Positions 36,000 to 49,162 of a DNA stretch of 64,000 nt are shown here, piece by piece. A program made the position numbers and the translations under genes. The stretch's first letter is position 1, and every line of letters starts with the position of its first letter. This stretch comes from Hanleya hanleyi (taxonomy: Eukaryota; Mollusca; Polyplacophora; Lepidopleurida; Hanleyidae), in assembly GCA_036873755.1 (NCBI GenBank), contig JAVTVY010020287.1, forward strand, positions 1-64,000, written 5' to 3'. Below the pieces are notes generated by a model. It was not told where the DNA came from. It did not search any database and saw only the letters and a list, made by a program, of their open reading frames with translations.

Positions 36000-38900
36000 T
36001 ATTGAAGTAAGCTTGGGAATGGACATGATTATCGTGAACGAGTTGCTGCTGTTTTAACATGAAATCCACGTCAATCGTACAGTGTTATCCAAATTGATCG
36101 AAGCAAATTCCCAAATTTAGCAGGCTGAACGGAGTGTGTTATTTGATCCGAGGATAGACGCATCTCGTCTAGACTAGTAAACACAAATTAACATCATACC
36201 TAACTTTCCTTGGGAACACGAATTTGACAAGCATTTAGCTGTGGATTTATATCCTTGCTTTCTGACCTCGATAGGAGGAAGCTATATTAACTCCTCAATT
36301 CTAGACGGGCATACATCTGTATTGACGTGGAAGTCTACATATCTATGATTCGTTAGGGTTATACGCCAGTTTTGCTAGCAATATAATGCTGACAACATGA
36401 TTGATGAATGAGTTCTGCAAACATAACGTACTCAGTGGATTTCCCATGTCATTAAATATCAGGACAAAACGAGTTTCCAGAAGTCCAACATCATGCTGCT
36501 GGAAACAGTTTATTTTCCATTAGAACAGGCCAGCACGGCATTTGTCATCAAATGGAATACCAAATACACTTACCTAACTGAATGAATTATTAATCTTTGA
36601 AATCTAAAAGTCTGAAATATATAAGTTTAGACATAGTGCAAATTGCGATCAAATTCTTAACACTGTAACAATGTATATTTCTGCTGATGATACACGATAA
36701 CGTCACAGGTTCATTTTTCGAAGAAATGTTGGAGAAGTGTGTGCTGGAAAAGTGTAGTGACACCGAATAATAGAGGTCCTGCGCCCAAATGGATTAAAGA
36801 TATTTCGTTCTGAAACTCATGCAAAAATGGATTATTTTCAACTCCGTAATATTTAAATCAAAGTCAAAGTCAAAATAATTGTAATCTTCTACATTAAAAA
36901 TTCTGGTTTCCGTGAACATACGACGCAAGACTCACGAGACAGCAAGAGCAAACATAACTTCGTGTGTACCATCTATGTGTCATTATGTGCCTTGGTATAG
37001 ACTAGGGCAGAATCTGATCAGGTGCTCGAGAGGACCATATTCCATCAACAACAGATTCTGACATTGATGGCCCAAATTAATACGACTCAATGTATCGTTT
37101 TATCTGAAGGACCATTTGAAACATTATCTGCCTATTGCTATTGTCATAATGTAATTCTTCATCTGAGCAGTAAAATCTGACCCAATTTTCCTGGTTATCA
37201 CTTGAATTCCTTTTGGAATATGAGCTGGTGTCAAATTCAGTTTACATTGTCTGAAATGGTCAGAATTTCAAATGGCAAATTTTGAGCTAGACTTTTTTAA
37301 ATATCAGACAAAATATTATCAAAAATCTTTCATTATTTCCGAAAACAAGATATTTATTATCAATCCTTAAACTTTTTACAAACCACTTGTACACCCTTTA
37401 GTAGTCCCTTTAAATTCCTTGATACAGAAGAAACTCCAAATGCGCCATTTACTGTATCTTTTAGTATAAATGGTTAATGGCTTACTGTAATTTGCGAAAC
37501 GAGGCGAGAATTTCCGAAACCAGAATATGTTGGGCAAATTTTGCTAAACGAGAATTTGTGAAACGGCATTTGGTGAAAGAAGAATAAGGAATGCTGGTCA
37601 GACATCCAGGAATGATGATCTCTCGGGAATATTGATCGTCTCACAAATTCTCGTTTCATTTTACCAAGATACACTAAGCCTTATTTAATGTAAATGCCGC
37701 GCGCGGTTCATTTGGAATGAAGGAATAACGAGTGTGGATATTCTGGAGTATCTCGGCAGCAGAGCTGGTTGTATTATTATTCTAACAGGTGGTACTTGAT
37801 CCAAATTCTCATGATAACATCCTTGTTAGTCGAACTGATTATCCTCGTAGCAGAAGCAATTGACTTGTTGTTCGTTGACGGAACTTGCTGCCTCGTTATA
37901 TAGCAATACCATCGCTTGTGCTTTTAGCAGCGCAGGTTATCTTAACCTGTTGAAGAGCCATCGAGCGATGATATCGGCCGTATCGACTCAGACATTAGAC
38001 AGCGACCAATTTGCCAATTTCGGTCTCTTATAAATAAAGTAAATGTACAGCCATTGGAAGCCCACTCTTAATGTCACTTGTTAATGCCAATAATTAATGT
38101 CAACAGTTTTTTTTAAGGTTTTGTGCTTCATCTTGATGAAATTCAATAAAAAAGAAACTCTCGTCGATGGTTTTCAGATATTATAAGCCACATTATACTC
38201 TCATTGGTAAACTGAATAAGATCATGAAATAAAGCCATTAACTAGAACTGCCTTCGGTTATCATGTTTATCGATACATTAGTTCATCAATTTCGTTTTCA
38301 GTAGTTTATCCACTCCATGCCAAAGCCTTTAGTAGATCACTGTCGGCTTTGAAACAGACATCATTTATCTAACATGGACAATCAACAAAGCGTCCATTTG
38401 TTACTATGGTAACGGAAAAACCATTTCAACTTGTCGGGAGAATGTGACATATTACCTGTACCAATGGCGGTACATATAGTTCGGATAAATAATATACCCT
38501 TGGTAAATACTTTATGAAAACGTATTGAAAGAGGATGTTTTCCTTGAAATGTCGATATAGGCCTACTGAGTACAAGTATAAACCAGTACATATTAAGTGG
38601 ACGTTTGATCCATCTGGCCCATCTTCATTGTGGTCTAATTATCATGATTACCGGGTCATATTCTGTAAGAGATTCATTATTAGGATCATGTCAAACGTCA
38701 AATACTTCATGTACGGTACACTGATTCCCTCCGGGCGTGTAGGCCATGGCACCGGATACATACTGTTCATTGTTCAAATATACATCGCAATACATATGCC
38801 AGGTACTAATAATGAACATGAGCCACTTAATTGAAAACGAAAAACAGATAAACGTTTTCTCAATGATACAATGTACTAGCAAAGTAATTTCCATACAGAC

Positions 38901-39400
38901 ACTGCAAATCAGTGTCATTACTATCGTAAATGGAATAAACTTATGAATCGTTTCAAGGTGTTTTGCGATAAGCAAACACGGCTTTCACAATTGAATGGTT
39001 CCCGAACCGAAAGGGAGTACGTGTTATTCTGTGCCATTAAAAATGGTAAACAGTATTTGTAAAACTAAAACTGTACTGACACTGATCTCAAAATCGTTGA
39101 ACATGCATCATACCCAATTATTGTACCTCATACCATATATGTTCATCCTGATTGGTTGGAACTCGGTCACATGACGTTCCGTAATTTGTGATAGCGCACG
39201 GTCTCGAGGTGATAGCGCACGGTCTCTGTAATAGCCCATTTTCTCTGCTAACAAACATATATGCGTCCAGCACAGTGACTTGGGTAGCAGGGGGTGTCTT
39301 CGTCGATGTTGTTGTTGTTGTGATTATATAATTATTTTTTTCAAGAATATAATTATTTCCCACCTTTCATACACCACAATGACAGTGGATGTCATAAAAA
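36000..39400. other. Intron sequence, nothing recognised
   Basis: Part of the 4.6-kb intron between exons g and h and AT-rich. Only a short duplicated block (GATAGCGCACGGTCTC, twice at 39190-39230) and small frames are seen. Confidence 0.5.
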
Positions 39401-39445
39401 TGCTTTCTATACGCCTTACATCGATCTACATACCCCTCCTCTACT

Positions 39446-39795
39446 AGATCTCCATCTGTAATATCAAGTGCGGTAACTCCAATGTTAAACCGTATACCGA
39501 CTTTTGCCACGAATCCCGGTACACGGGGGAACTCGGTTGTCTGCAGACAACCAACAGTAAATGGATGAGCAAACGTGAACTAAGGTGAAAACTCAACGGG
39601 CATGGAGAATGCCATGAGGTAAGTTCTCCTGCATTCGAAGTCGTATGGCCTCGATTTCAAAAGTCTTCGGAAGTCTTTTATCAGTTACTGGAAACCAGCC
39701 ATATCGTGGAGAATGTATTACCGCGACCGTACCGGGATTCGTGGCGAATTCGTTAACATTGGAGTTTCCGCACTTGATATTACAGATGGAGATCT
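39446..39795. mobile_element. Foldback element with about 70-base inverted arms
   Basis: Arm 39446-39522 and arm 39729-39795 are inverse copies with a few mismatches and indels. Outer ends read AGATCTCCATCTGTAATATC and its complement; inner ends read CACGAATCCCGGTAC and its complement. About 206 bases lie between the arms. No protein is encoded. It sits in the intron between exons g and h. Confidence 0.85.
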
Positions 39796-39847
39796 TCGTC
39801 GGGCCCATTATGTTTTGAAGATATTTCATGTCTAAATTTTTCCTAGA

Positions 39848-39975
39848 AAAGAAATGTCCATATATCTGAATCATCCTCAAAATATAGGAGTGCTATAAGA
39901 AATGTCGATCTAGATAAGAAATGTTTATAGATCTGAATTATCCCCAAGATCTAGGACTGCAATAAGAATTGTCGA
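39848..39975 (+). repeat. Diverged tandem duplication of about 65 bases
   Basis: AAGAAATGTCCATATATCTG and AAGAAATGTTTATAGATCTG open two similar blocks that each end near TGTCGAT. Unit length about 65. Confidence 0.6.
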
Positions 39976-40136
39976 TTAATGTCAAATAGGTAAATTAGTT
40001 CAGCTGTTAAATCTTACATATGATATTTGTCCTTGATTAGGTTTTTGTTCCTGATTTTTTGTTCATTGTTCCATGTTTCTAAGTTGGATATCGTATTGTA
40101 GTATACAATTGTGTTATTTGTATATTTCACTCCCAG

Positions 40137-40226
40137 ACGGCACGGAAAGGACCATAGGGTTGTATCATAACATAAAGGATGAATTGGAATGGCTGGAAAC
40201 AAAGGAGCAAATATGGACGCGACAAG
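40137..40226 (+). CDS. GABBR2-like exon h: linker to the membrane domain
   Basis: 90 bases, entering in phase 1 and leaving in phase 1, acceptor CACTCCCAG and donor GTAAGG. Joined to exon g it reads (N)GTERTIGLYHNIKDELEW, then LETKEQIWTRQ. The (V/I)G.Y......L......I.W pattern matches the last strand of the extracellular domain. An NGT glycosylation sequon is created across the splice junction. Confidence 0.9.
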
Positions 40227-40689
40227 GTAAGGAAATATCTATACATTGTCCTTATTCATAATATTGTAGTTCAAAAGAGGTATAGTCATGGTAGACAGAG
40301 TAACCTCCGTACAACGACAGTACATTTTATTCATATAAACTTTGTGATCTGAGCAGGTGCTTATTGATAGATGAAGTCATGCAAGACAATATCACAGATG
40401 GCAAGTTTCCCACCATCACCATGCTACTGTGTATGAAAAGCCCGAATTTCGATTATATACCTCGCTCCTTCAAACACATACCTCATGCTGGAAGATATAG
40501 AGTGCATATTAAATAGTAGAGAATTGAAATGTTTGGTCGACGTCGGGCCTCGCAGTCCTGTATAACAATTTGCTTTCTATTAATATTTTTTTATCTATCG
40601 GTCACTTAGTTCACTACGTTCCATCAGATGAAGGTGACAGTGCTAATTACATCATTGCTCTTGGATAATTGTATCTGATACCTCTCAAG

Positions 40690-40865
40690 TCGGTCGTAGG
40701 TGAACAGCTACAATAAAAGCGTGGCTGTGATACAAATCGTCACAGGGTCATTTTTGTTGTTCTGGTGATATTTTTAGATATGCAGTCAGAATATTGGCCT
40801 GTGAGGTCCTATGATTTCTTGTCAGTGTGCAGACATCTTTTTCCGCCACCTTAAAATGTTAGGTT
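40690..40865 (+). repeat. Copy of the second (PLE-related) repeat subfamily
   Basis: Contains GCTACAATAAAAGCGTGGCT and TATGCAGTCAGAATATT, close to 18365-18545. 5' and 3' limits are approximate. Confidence 0.55.
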
Positions 40866-40869
40866 TAAT

Positions 40870-42890
40870 TCCAGCCCCAAAAGCGGGAAATTGTCCGATC
40901 TTTCTACAATCGCAACTTTCGTTCGCATCGTGGAACATATATAGGGTGAACATACATTGACGCACAACACCACAAACTAAGCTTTCAGTGTCTATTGAGT
41001 TGAACACAAACCTTCACATCACACTGTAAGCTCTACCTGGCATTCATTTCGTTCTGCTTTGCGCCTCTCCATTTATCGCTGTAAGGGTCTCACGGACTGT
41101 GCCGGAGTTGACCCGAGGTCATCTGTTGCCACAGTGAACGAAAATGGCGACCGTCTAACTGGGCGAATTGATATCAGTCGCTACTCACCGATATATATTT
41201 CCGTAACATATAGTTCTAGGGTAATTTGTCAAAAAGCTGCCTTAAAACTGTGTGAAACTGGCGTTTTGATAACAGTGAATAACTGTTTAGTGTATTTCGA
41301 GATAAATATACATTTTGTGATCAGTAAAACAGTTCGACAGAACAGTTCTTGGTTTCTGCAGGAATCATGCAAAAGATGGCGAGACCCCTACAGGGGTAAA
41401 TGCAGCGTAGCGCAAAGCACCCTGGGAGAGGATGATCACACTGGTGAAGAACAATTGTGAACATATCATTAACCTCAGTATATCATTCAAGCCACTGGAC
41501 GTCTCTTCGATATTGTCCTTGACTATCCCATACGAGACGTCATTGTTGAAAACGTTTGCCTGTCGTAGTCTTGTTCGCGAACCGTGATGTTCTTTGCAGC
41601 AATTTCTGAGAGGTGGAAATGTCTCCTGGACATTTTTAAATGCCAGACTAACATTTTTACCCTAAAGAACACCAGCTGCTGTTAGGAACTTGACCATGCA
41701 TGTGTCGAAATGGATGTTCACCCTATGACACAGAATGATGTGAAAGTTACGTTTCTAACAGAACGAGTAATTTTGCTTATTAGTAGGAATTTTGACGACA
41801 TTAACACAGCGTTTGACGTCAATTTGTGACGTTCGAGTTTGAAAATCACCTTCCTGAGGAACAGTCAACAAGCGCAATGTTTCCGCAGGCAGTGTTCAAC
41901 TTCGAAAAGATACCCATTCCCACTTAATCCAGAGACAATTCACCTCTAACTCGCAATAACGTTCTCTGAATCTTGCATTGATCATTGATAGAACATGCTC
42001 GTTTGAACACTAGAAACCCGCAGGTAATCTACTGCAGATCAAACCAAAATTATAAGAAATCCCTCGGGGATTAACCACTTTTCTGAGACAGAGTTGAGGA
42101 ATTAATCGAATTCGATTGAAATGCCGTGATGTATACTAGTTTGGAATTTTTGGTTGCATCAACCATTTGGGAAGAGAGAGTCACGTCTATCGCATGGTAA
42201 TTTGTGCTAAAACGGAAGAAAATATACGATTAGTCGATTGACATTCTGACTCAATGTTTCTCGTGATAATGGGATAACCGTTACCTGCCAGACAGAGGGT
42301 ACAGTTTTGAATAAGCTTAGTTGATGTTGTTGAGTGTGTGGAAGTTTAATGGGAGAAATTAATGTGGCGAAATGCATTTGACGAGCTCAGAAACTGATGC
42401 GCTCATAACCTTACCGAACGCTTCTCTTCAGAAATTATTCTAAAAACTCATAGTTTTTCGGGTGGACGATACACACCTGACTATATTATGATAATCTCTA
42501 GAAATGACATAAGGCAGTTAGGTTATTCCAAGTCTCAACTTAATTCCATGTAGTCGCAGCCCGTAGTGCGAGAAACACACGCACACACCCAAAATAATAC
42601 TCCAGCAAATTATGATGAGGTAAACTGAAAGCTAATGGTGCGGGAGAAATAGACCAAGAAATAAATTTATGATTGGCATTGGGCTAAATTTGCCTGAAAA
42701 TGGCCAATAAATAATTCGCGAATCTGTTAATGACGTGGATTACTTCTTTGAAGGTTTGTTTCTGCCTCAGAGATGGTTCTTTTAGGGACAGACCTAAGCA
42801 CAAGCAAATAAAGGGGTGCGTTAATGTGAGAATTCCCAATCATGTCTTGGCAGACGGTTGAGATTTGATAAAGTGATATGTATATTATAA
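40870..42890. other. Intron sequence, nothing recognised
   Basis: Includes a 133-codon open stretch (41059-41460) without recognisable domain or conservation signal. It is left unannotated as a gene. Confidence 0.45.
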
Positions 42891-42892
42891 CT

Positions 42893-43030
42893 GTGAATCC
42901 ATTAACGGATTTCCGTATCCATAATCCAAAGACCTAATTCATATAACAGCATTAGCACAAAATTTTAAAAGAAGACACAAAAACAATCGTAGTAAACATA
43001 TGCTCGTCTCGTGCAAGACAGAAGCGGTCA
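42893..43030 (-). repeat. Solo PLE 3'-end fragment
   Basis: Minus-orientation fragment with the block reading CCATAATCCAAAGACCTA on the plus strand, as at 1640, 3070 and 5000, followed by the less conserved CAAGACAGAAGCGGTCAAC part. It is 5'-truncated and lacks the very end of the family. Confidence 0.6.
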
Positions 43031-44014
43031 ACGAGACAGATTTCTTCGATAAGGGGATTCGTCACCTTTCAGACGCAGATAGTTGATGGTAAAGCCTCCT
43101 GAATAACAGTCTTATATTGAAGTACTACTTGAAAAAAGTGCATATCCAAACCATCTGATATTTTAACCATATATATTTTTTTTATATAAATCATCTTTTG
43201 TATGAATCAGAGAATGTAAGAAATAATATAGATTTCAATGAGATTTTAGGGTTCAGTCAAAATGTTCACTCATGAGCCTATATCTTAGAAAAGGATTTAC
43301 ATGGTGAACTTTCAAGATCTTTCCTTATATATTTCCTCATGTATTACTGATTGATTAACCACAACAGATGGGTCCTCCATCATACCGATTTCTAGCAATA
43401 GAGATAAGTGCCAAACTCATGTGTTAAACGATAGGAGAAAACCTCAAATGCAAAGTGTAGGTAAGCTGAAAACTTAAGTGTAAATTTCAGTTTTTCTGTC
43501 AGATAGTTGAAATTTTAGTCGATGTTGACAGTTTCGAGAGATATACTATATGTTTATTATCCACTCTCATTTGATATGAATGCTTTTGTTTTTTTATCGA
43601 GTGACTTCCGATAAAAGAAAGTTAATGAAACCCCATAAAGTGTTCCATTACGACTCTTCTAGTTGGAAACAACAGAAAAAGAAATTTGAGTAAATATATG
43701 GTATATGAAATACACATCCAACAACTCATGTATTCTCACCAAAAAAACGAGAGAAGAATCATGGCTTTACAGCCCTTCTCCGTTCGGAACTTCCGAATTA
43801 ATTAATTGGAGTAATTCTCTATTGAAACTACTTCCCGCATTATCAGTCAGCAGAGTTATTGGAAAATAACTAAAACTCGTGAAAGTCAAGCTACTGAATG
43901 TCTATCAATTGGTCCCCTGAGAATGACCTACCTTGTATTAAAACACTCACAAACTTTGTTGAGATATGGCAGACTGAAGCTGTTCATAACAATTATACCT
44001 TAATTGTTTGACAG

Positions 44015-44171
44015 GTGGCGATCCCCCAACAGATGCAGATGACACTAAGATTGTTGTGGAACTGATACAGATCTCACAGTATATATTTTATATCTACTCC
44101 GTCCTGGCCGCAATTGGTGTTCTCGCCGCCATCGGTTTTCTCATCTTCAACATCCATTTTAGAAAAAGGAG
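44015..44171 (+). CDS. GABBR2-like exon i: linker and TM1
   Basis: 157 bases, entering in phase 1 and leaving in phase 2, acceptor TTTGACAG and donor GTTAGT. Joined to exon h the linker reads GGDPPTDADDTKIVVE, the family's GG.PP.D pattern. The exon then gives a hydrophobic helix (FYIYSVLAAIGVLAAIGFL) and the basic cytoplasmic end FNIHFRKRR. This is TM1 of the seven-helix domain. Confidence 0.92.
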
Positions 44172-45745
44172 GTTAGTTAATACAGTCTTCATCAACATCA
44201 TTGGATAAAATGATAAATACTCTGCGGAATGCCGGGCTATTATATGTTGTTGTTGCTGCAGTTGATTTGTCCGATTTTGCATACATCTCACACATCCCAC
44301 AGTCGGGAAATATCAATTTATTAATACATCGTGTGCCTTCATCGTCATTGTTTTACTCTTCTTGGACAAATCTGCAAAATCATCGCACTCTGATTTTCAA
44401 TAATCTTACACATTTCCACATAAGCGTTTACAAGTGCGTGATTCCCATACCAAGGGAGTGAACGCAAGGCAATACGATTGCGTTTTCATATTAAGGATAG
44501 CTGTATCCTTAGAGGGTGAAAATTGGTCATTTGTTTTATTTCTTCATTCAAATATTCACTATTTCCTCTAACATTTGGTGAAAAAATGAAATCAAAATTA
44601 TAAATAGAAGTGCTTCAACATTAGTTTCCGAGGCACTGGAACAATTAACGAGATTGCCTTAGCTTGGGATTGGCTATTATTTTTGTCTGTTAAATTTCCC
44701 TTTCCAAAACTCATTTCCGCAGTATTATGGTAAGCTAATTATCTATTAGTCCTACTTATTTACATTAATCTACCCCCTTCTGATCAAAACCATGCAAACA
44801 TCCGCATTTTTAAACAGGGAAAATTCCCTGTTTCTTGCAATGCTAGGTGAACTGGCTTATGGGTAATTTCAGAGGTGCCATCTATCCAAGCGGTATGGTT
44901 TTCATTACAACACCCCTGCGCAAAATGAGAGAATGACTGAAACTTCCGCGTCACTTCTTCTTATGTGTTGTAATTGAACGCGATATGAAGTAGTTCGACC
45001 TAGTTTCGAATAATTTCGCTGGATTAATCCCAGGACGAACCGTTTCTAGGCGCAGATATTGAAGAATATGTCGGTTTCGTTTCCTGGTAAACACTTCTGC
45101 TGATATCTTGTGAGATTTTCTTCGAAAGATTGTGTTTTGTCTGTAAACTGGTCAATATGGCACAAGTCGTAGTCACGGAATATGCCGACTTCATCTTCGG
45201 CTCTGATATCCAATGAAATACACCGAATTGACGAAATTACGTCATTTTTTAAGATCGGCTGAATCGCACTGCCAAAATTATAGTGCAGTCCCGTTGAGAG
45301 AGAGTTTGGAAAGGAGAGAGGAGGAGGCAGTTTCCTTTTTCGTTCCATCAGTCGACTGGAGAGTTTTGACACTGTGCGAGTGTGGCATTCTGACAGATCG
45401 AGGTGTGTAAAACGTTTTATACCCGTCACTTAATTGATTACTTGTTTCCCGGCGCACATTTATTAAATATTGTCAAATAAATGAATGTTGCAAGTTTCCG
45501 CGCAACTGCATGATTGGAACACATGGCATGTCTGAAAGCCGCCGTTTTGTGCGCTAAGTTTGAAAACATTTCTTGCAAGGAAAACTTGATTTTTTTCATC
45601 AAGCGAAAGCATCCTTTTTACTGCAATTTTCAAATTGACTGATCTGTCTTAGCATCATTTGTCATCTAGCAAAAGTAATGTTCTTGATTCTTACCATATC
45701 CATAATGACAGCTCGTTGAGCAGGTCAGGGAAAAGGACTAACTGA

Positions 45746-46128
45746 GATATATATCCCAATTGGGATAAAATATCCCAATCTGGACATTTTTTTCATACTT
45801 CCATATTTTCAAGCTGGCATATTTTGCAAGTTCTCCAGTTCGTATAAAGACATACAACAGTGGTTAGTGATGGGAAGTATACTGCAACAACAACATAAAA
45901 AAGTATTGCACGTAATTGCAATTGCACAGAGAATAATGTCGGCGAGAAAAGGTCAGCAAAATTATACAACCGTATTGGCAGTTTTGTGAAGTAGATTCTA
46001 CCTTGTTTTTGTAGTTTAGATGCCGAAATTCGACATTGCCGTTCAGTATGAAAATCGGTGAAAATATCCCAATTAGGATATATTTCAATATCCAAACTTT
46101 GATTTAATATCCCAGGTGGGATATATAC
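45746..46128. mobile_element. MITE-like element with TIRs of about 20 bases
   Basis: The left end reads ATATATCCCAATTGGGATA and the right end is its inverse with CC/AT changes (TATCCCAGGTGGGATATAT). The same palindromic core recurs just inside both ends (near 45771 and 46064). Length about 383 bases, no coding capacity. ACTAA occurs on both outer flanks but is not clearly a target duplication. Confidence 0.65.
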
Positions 46129-46139
46129 CCCACTAATTT

Positions 46140-47603
46140 TCCGTTTGGGCCAGGCAATGGAGGTTAAATTAATTTTTGATGTTAATAATGGTTTTCTGTG
46201 TCTGTGTCTGTGATTTGAATTTTTAAGGGTAAGGGTATTTTTGCTTTGTGCAATTGCTGAATGTGATTGTAAAATAATTATTCGATGTACCGGTGCATGG
46301 GCATACGTGTAATCTTGAAGAAGACCCCTAAGCTACTTATAGTATTTTCTTGTTGTCAATTGCCACACAAATAAATGAATATGAATCAGATTCAGTGACT
46401 TTATTCTTGTACATGTCTACAATAACAATGTCATTGAGCTTTGACTGCAGGTTGCAGTGTCCATGAATACAAAAACCATGAATGAATGCCGCTATGCATC
46501 CTGGGCAACACTGTCCACTACGATGCGGACACCGACCTCGGCAATATTGTAGGTTTACTACCAAAATGTTATCTTTCTGGTTCAATTTTTAATCTTCGGT
46601 GTTGTGTTCTTCATCGGGGAACGGTAATTTCATTGGATCGTCAAACAATTGTGATAGCAGTTTAACGCCTCGACAAAATTGTTTCCATCGTCCACTGGTA
46701 CCACATACGCAACTCTCATTTGCCTAGACTTTCTTTACAGTATTGATTAAGTCTCTTCAATAATTAGAGCTACGATTCACAAATTCATGCCACGTATGCA
46801 ACGAGAGACACATCAGAAATATATTGAACAGAACCAATTCCTTCCCTGTTTTTTAGCAGCCTTGGATGCTTTCATTGTTTCTAATTATAACAGTGACACT
46901 TCACTCAGACACCCGCCGTGAAGTGATCTCCACGGGTGTGAATAATTCTCAGCTGAACAAGTTCGGATTAGTTTATTAATCATTCAACTTTTAAGACAAA
47001 TGACCGTAAAATAGTACGTTTTTTTCAATTTATTATAGTAAAAATGCTGTAAAAACAAAACCAGGCAAAAATTTAAAAAAATGAGATAAAGTTTACTAGT
47101 TCGAATTGTCTCCTATCAAGGTATACCATCAAAGTTGAAACAAGACCAACAGTTTTCATGAAATTTCAGTTGAAAAATGGACGATATGGTTTTCATTTTA
47201 ATGTTTTTAAATTGGAATATTTTCTACACAGTAGCAGCGTCGGTTATACAAATCATATAGTTGGAATCCCTACGATGTACGCTTTCATAAAATATATAGT
47301 TTATTATGGTTATCTTATATGTTTATTGATACAGACGACAAATTGTCACGGGGGTGCAAAAACTGCCTCTAAGGGGACAGCTATCCTTAAGGATTAACGG
47401 TACAATCAGATATTGATCAGACGTGCCCCCCCGACACCCATCGTCATTTAACAACTGCACGCAAAGCTTTGGATGAGCTTTGGCGTCAGATAACTCTCAG
47501 AAAGCAACTGAGGCTTTAGCAATCAATATTTTCTAGACAGGAGACTAAATGATCTCGTATGTAAATTCCGTATTATATATATTCTAATATGTTTCATTTG
47601 TAG
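46140..47603. other. Intron sequence, nothing recognised
   Basis: AT-rich part of the intron between exons i and j. Short open frames only. Confidence 0.45.
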
Positions 47604-47736
47604 GATAATTAAGATGTCTAGTCCAAACATGAACAATCTGATCGTGATTGGTTGTATCGGAGCTTACATCAGTGTTGTCATTAAAGGGATGGATATATGG
47701 CTTGTGGGCTATGACGGTTTCGCTAACCTTTGTCAG
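47604..47736 (+). CDS. GABBR2-like exon j: intracellular loop 1 and TM2
   Basis: 133 bases, entering in phase 2 and leaving in phase 0, acceptor CATTTGTAG and donor GTAGAT. It reads (R)IIKMSSPNMNNLIVIGCIGA, then YISVVIKGMDIWLVGYDGF and ANLCQ. IKMSSPxMNNLI is the GB2-type first intracellular loop; GB1 has a different sequence there. The cysteine near the end is the conserved extracellular-loop cysteine at the top of TM3. Confidence 0.94.
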
Positions 47737-48089
47737 GTAGATATGATCTTCACATTATAAATGGAACAGGAAAGTATTTATTGGTGCTCTCGTAAATAAA
47801 TGAACCGAGTTATGAATAACATGACACTTGTATTAAAAAGCTCACAAAGTTTTTTTCAGATATGGCAGGCTGAAGTTTCTCATCTGGAACGTGATGATGC
47901 CGTAGCGGCTATTTTAGATGATGATTAATTTCTTCTGACAACTTGAGTTGCATTGAACTATATTCAGTTTTGTATAGCTTATGCAAAACCACTGTCATTA
48001 TGTAAATAATCGGACCATTCGTTCCCATACCAACGTTGTTACTGATGTGGCGATTTTAATCAACTCTATAACGTGCGAGATATCTAGCA

Positions 48090-48505
48090 TTACGTTTCGT
48101 AACTTGTGTCTAATTCCGCTTAACCCGGGACTAGGGGCCGTATGAACCCATGCATGTATTTCAGGATCCTAATGATGCTCATATTAACAAACATAATCAA
48201 AGTGTGACAGATACATTCTTCTTTGGATAACGACTTTAACGAAAGTCACATTGCTTGAGAATACTGATCAGCGATACGGATTTGATATTTTTGGAACATC
48301 ATGATGTCTAGCCGGCATCAGGGATAACTGGTGGCCGAGTTTATCTTACAGGAACCTAGCCTATTTTTATGTAAACTATGATATATTTTTTTTAAGCTGT
48401 TGCCAATGCTGTTATATGAATTAGGGTCTTTGGATTATGGACACGGAAATTATTTAATGGATGACGGCTGAATAATGAATGACGGAATAGACGATTGTAT
48501 TTATG
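48090..48505 (+). repeat. Solo PLE 3' end including the last codons
   Basis: Starts at ACGTTTCGTAACTTGTGTC, which is the position of the last codons and stop of the PLE protein (compare the complement of 3395-3420), and runs through the whole 3' untranslated region to GACGATTGTA. It is in sense orientation in the intron between exons j and k. It is the best full-length guide to the family 3' end. Confidence 0.8.
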
Positions 48506-48914
48506 GCAGCTTTATGGTGTGATAGTGAACATGATGTTATCAATATTAATATTTATATTGAAAATAGACCTCCCCTGGCAATTTCAAAAATGTTTCAAAC
48601 ATTCACTCTCATATAATTAAAAAATCACAGCCGACAGTAACCGATTATGAATTTGAATATCTTTTTTATTCCAAAGAACGTAATCGTAATGATTAACCAT
48701 GCTAGAAACTCAGCTTGATCGGACCATCAGGCCATCACATAATACATATTTAAACTATACTTCATTATCTTCACATCATCGACGGCATTCACATTTGAGG
48801 GTTTTTGTGAAAAAATTTCAACTTCGATTTTCCATATGTCGACAACTACTGGAATTTTTTCGATGCACTTTTTGGCTTATATCTTTGGGACCATCCCTTG
48901 AGTTTGAAACATAT

Positions 48915-49140
48915 ATTACACTGTGAAAACAATTGTGTTGTTTTAACACAATTTTGTGCTAAATGGCTTTTGAACACAAAATGCTTTGTGTTGAAATCAA
49001 CGAGGTCTGTGTTAAACTTGATATATCAACATAAACTCGCGTTAACTACAACACGCACTGGTGATTCTCACACAATTTATGTGTTTTTTTCAGCACAATT
49101 CTGGTGCTAAAATATCTTCAACACAATTTTTCGCTCTGTT
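48915..49140 (+). repeat. Repeats of ACACAATTTTGTG type
   Basis: Blocks such as TTAACACAATTTTGTG, GAACACAAAATGCTTTGTG and TCAACACAATTTTT recur at irregular spacing in both orientations. The stretch looks like the arms of a decayed foldback element. Confidence 0.55.
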
Positions 49141-49162
49141 TGAAACACCCAAAATGGGTGTA

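Noticed and set aside
41059..41460. 133-codon open frame in the intron between exons h and i
   Set aside because: No recognisable domain, no homology to the receptor, and the start depends on a non-conserved codon. Length is within chance for this much sequence.
45046..45429. 127-codon minus-strand open frame in the intron between exons i and j
   Set aside because: No recognisable domain or transposon motif; treated as a chance frame.
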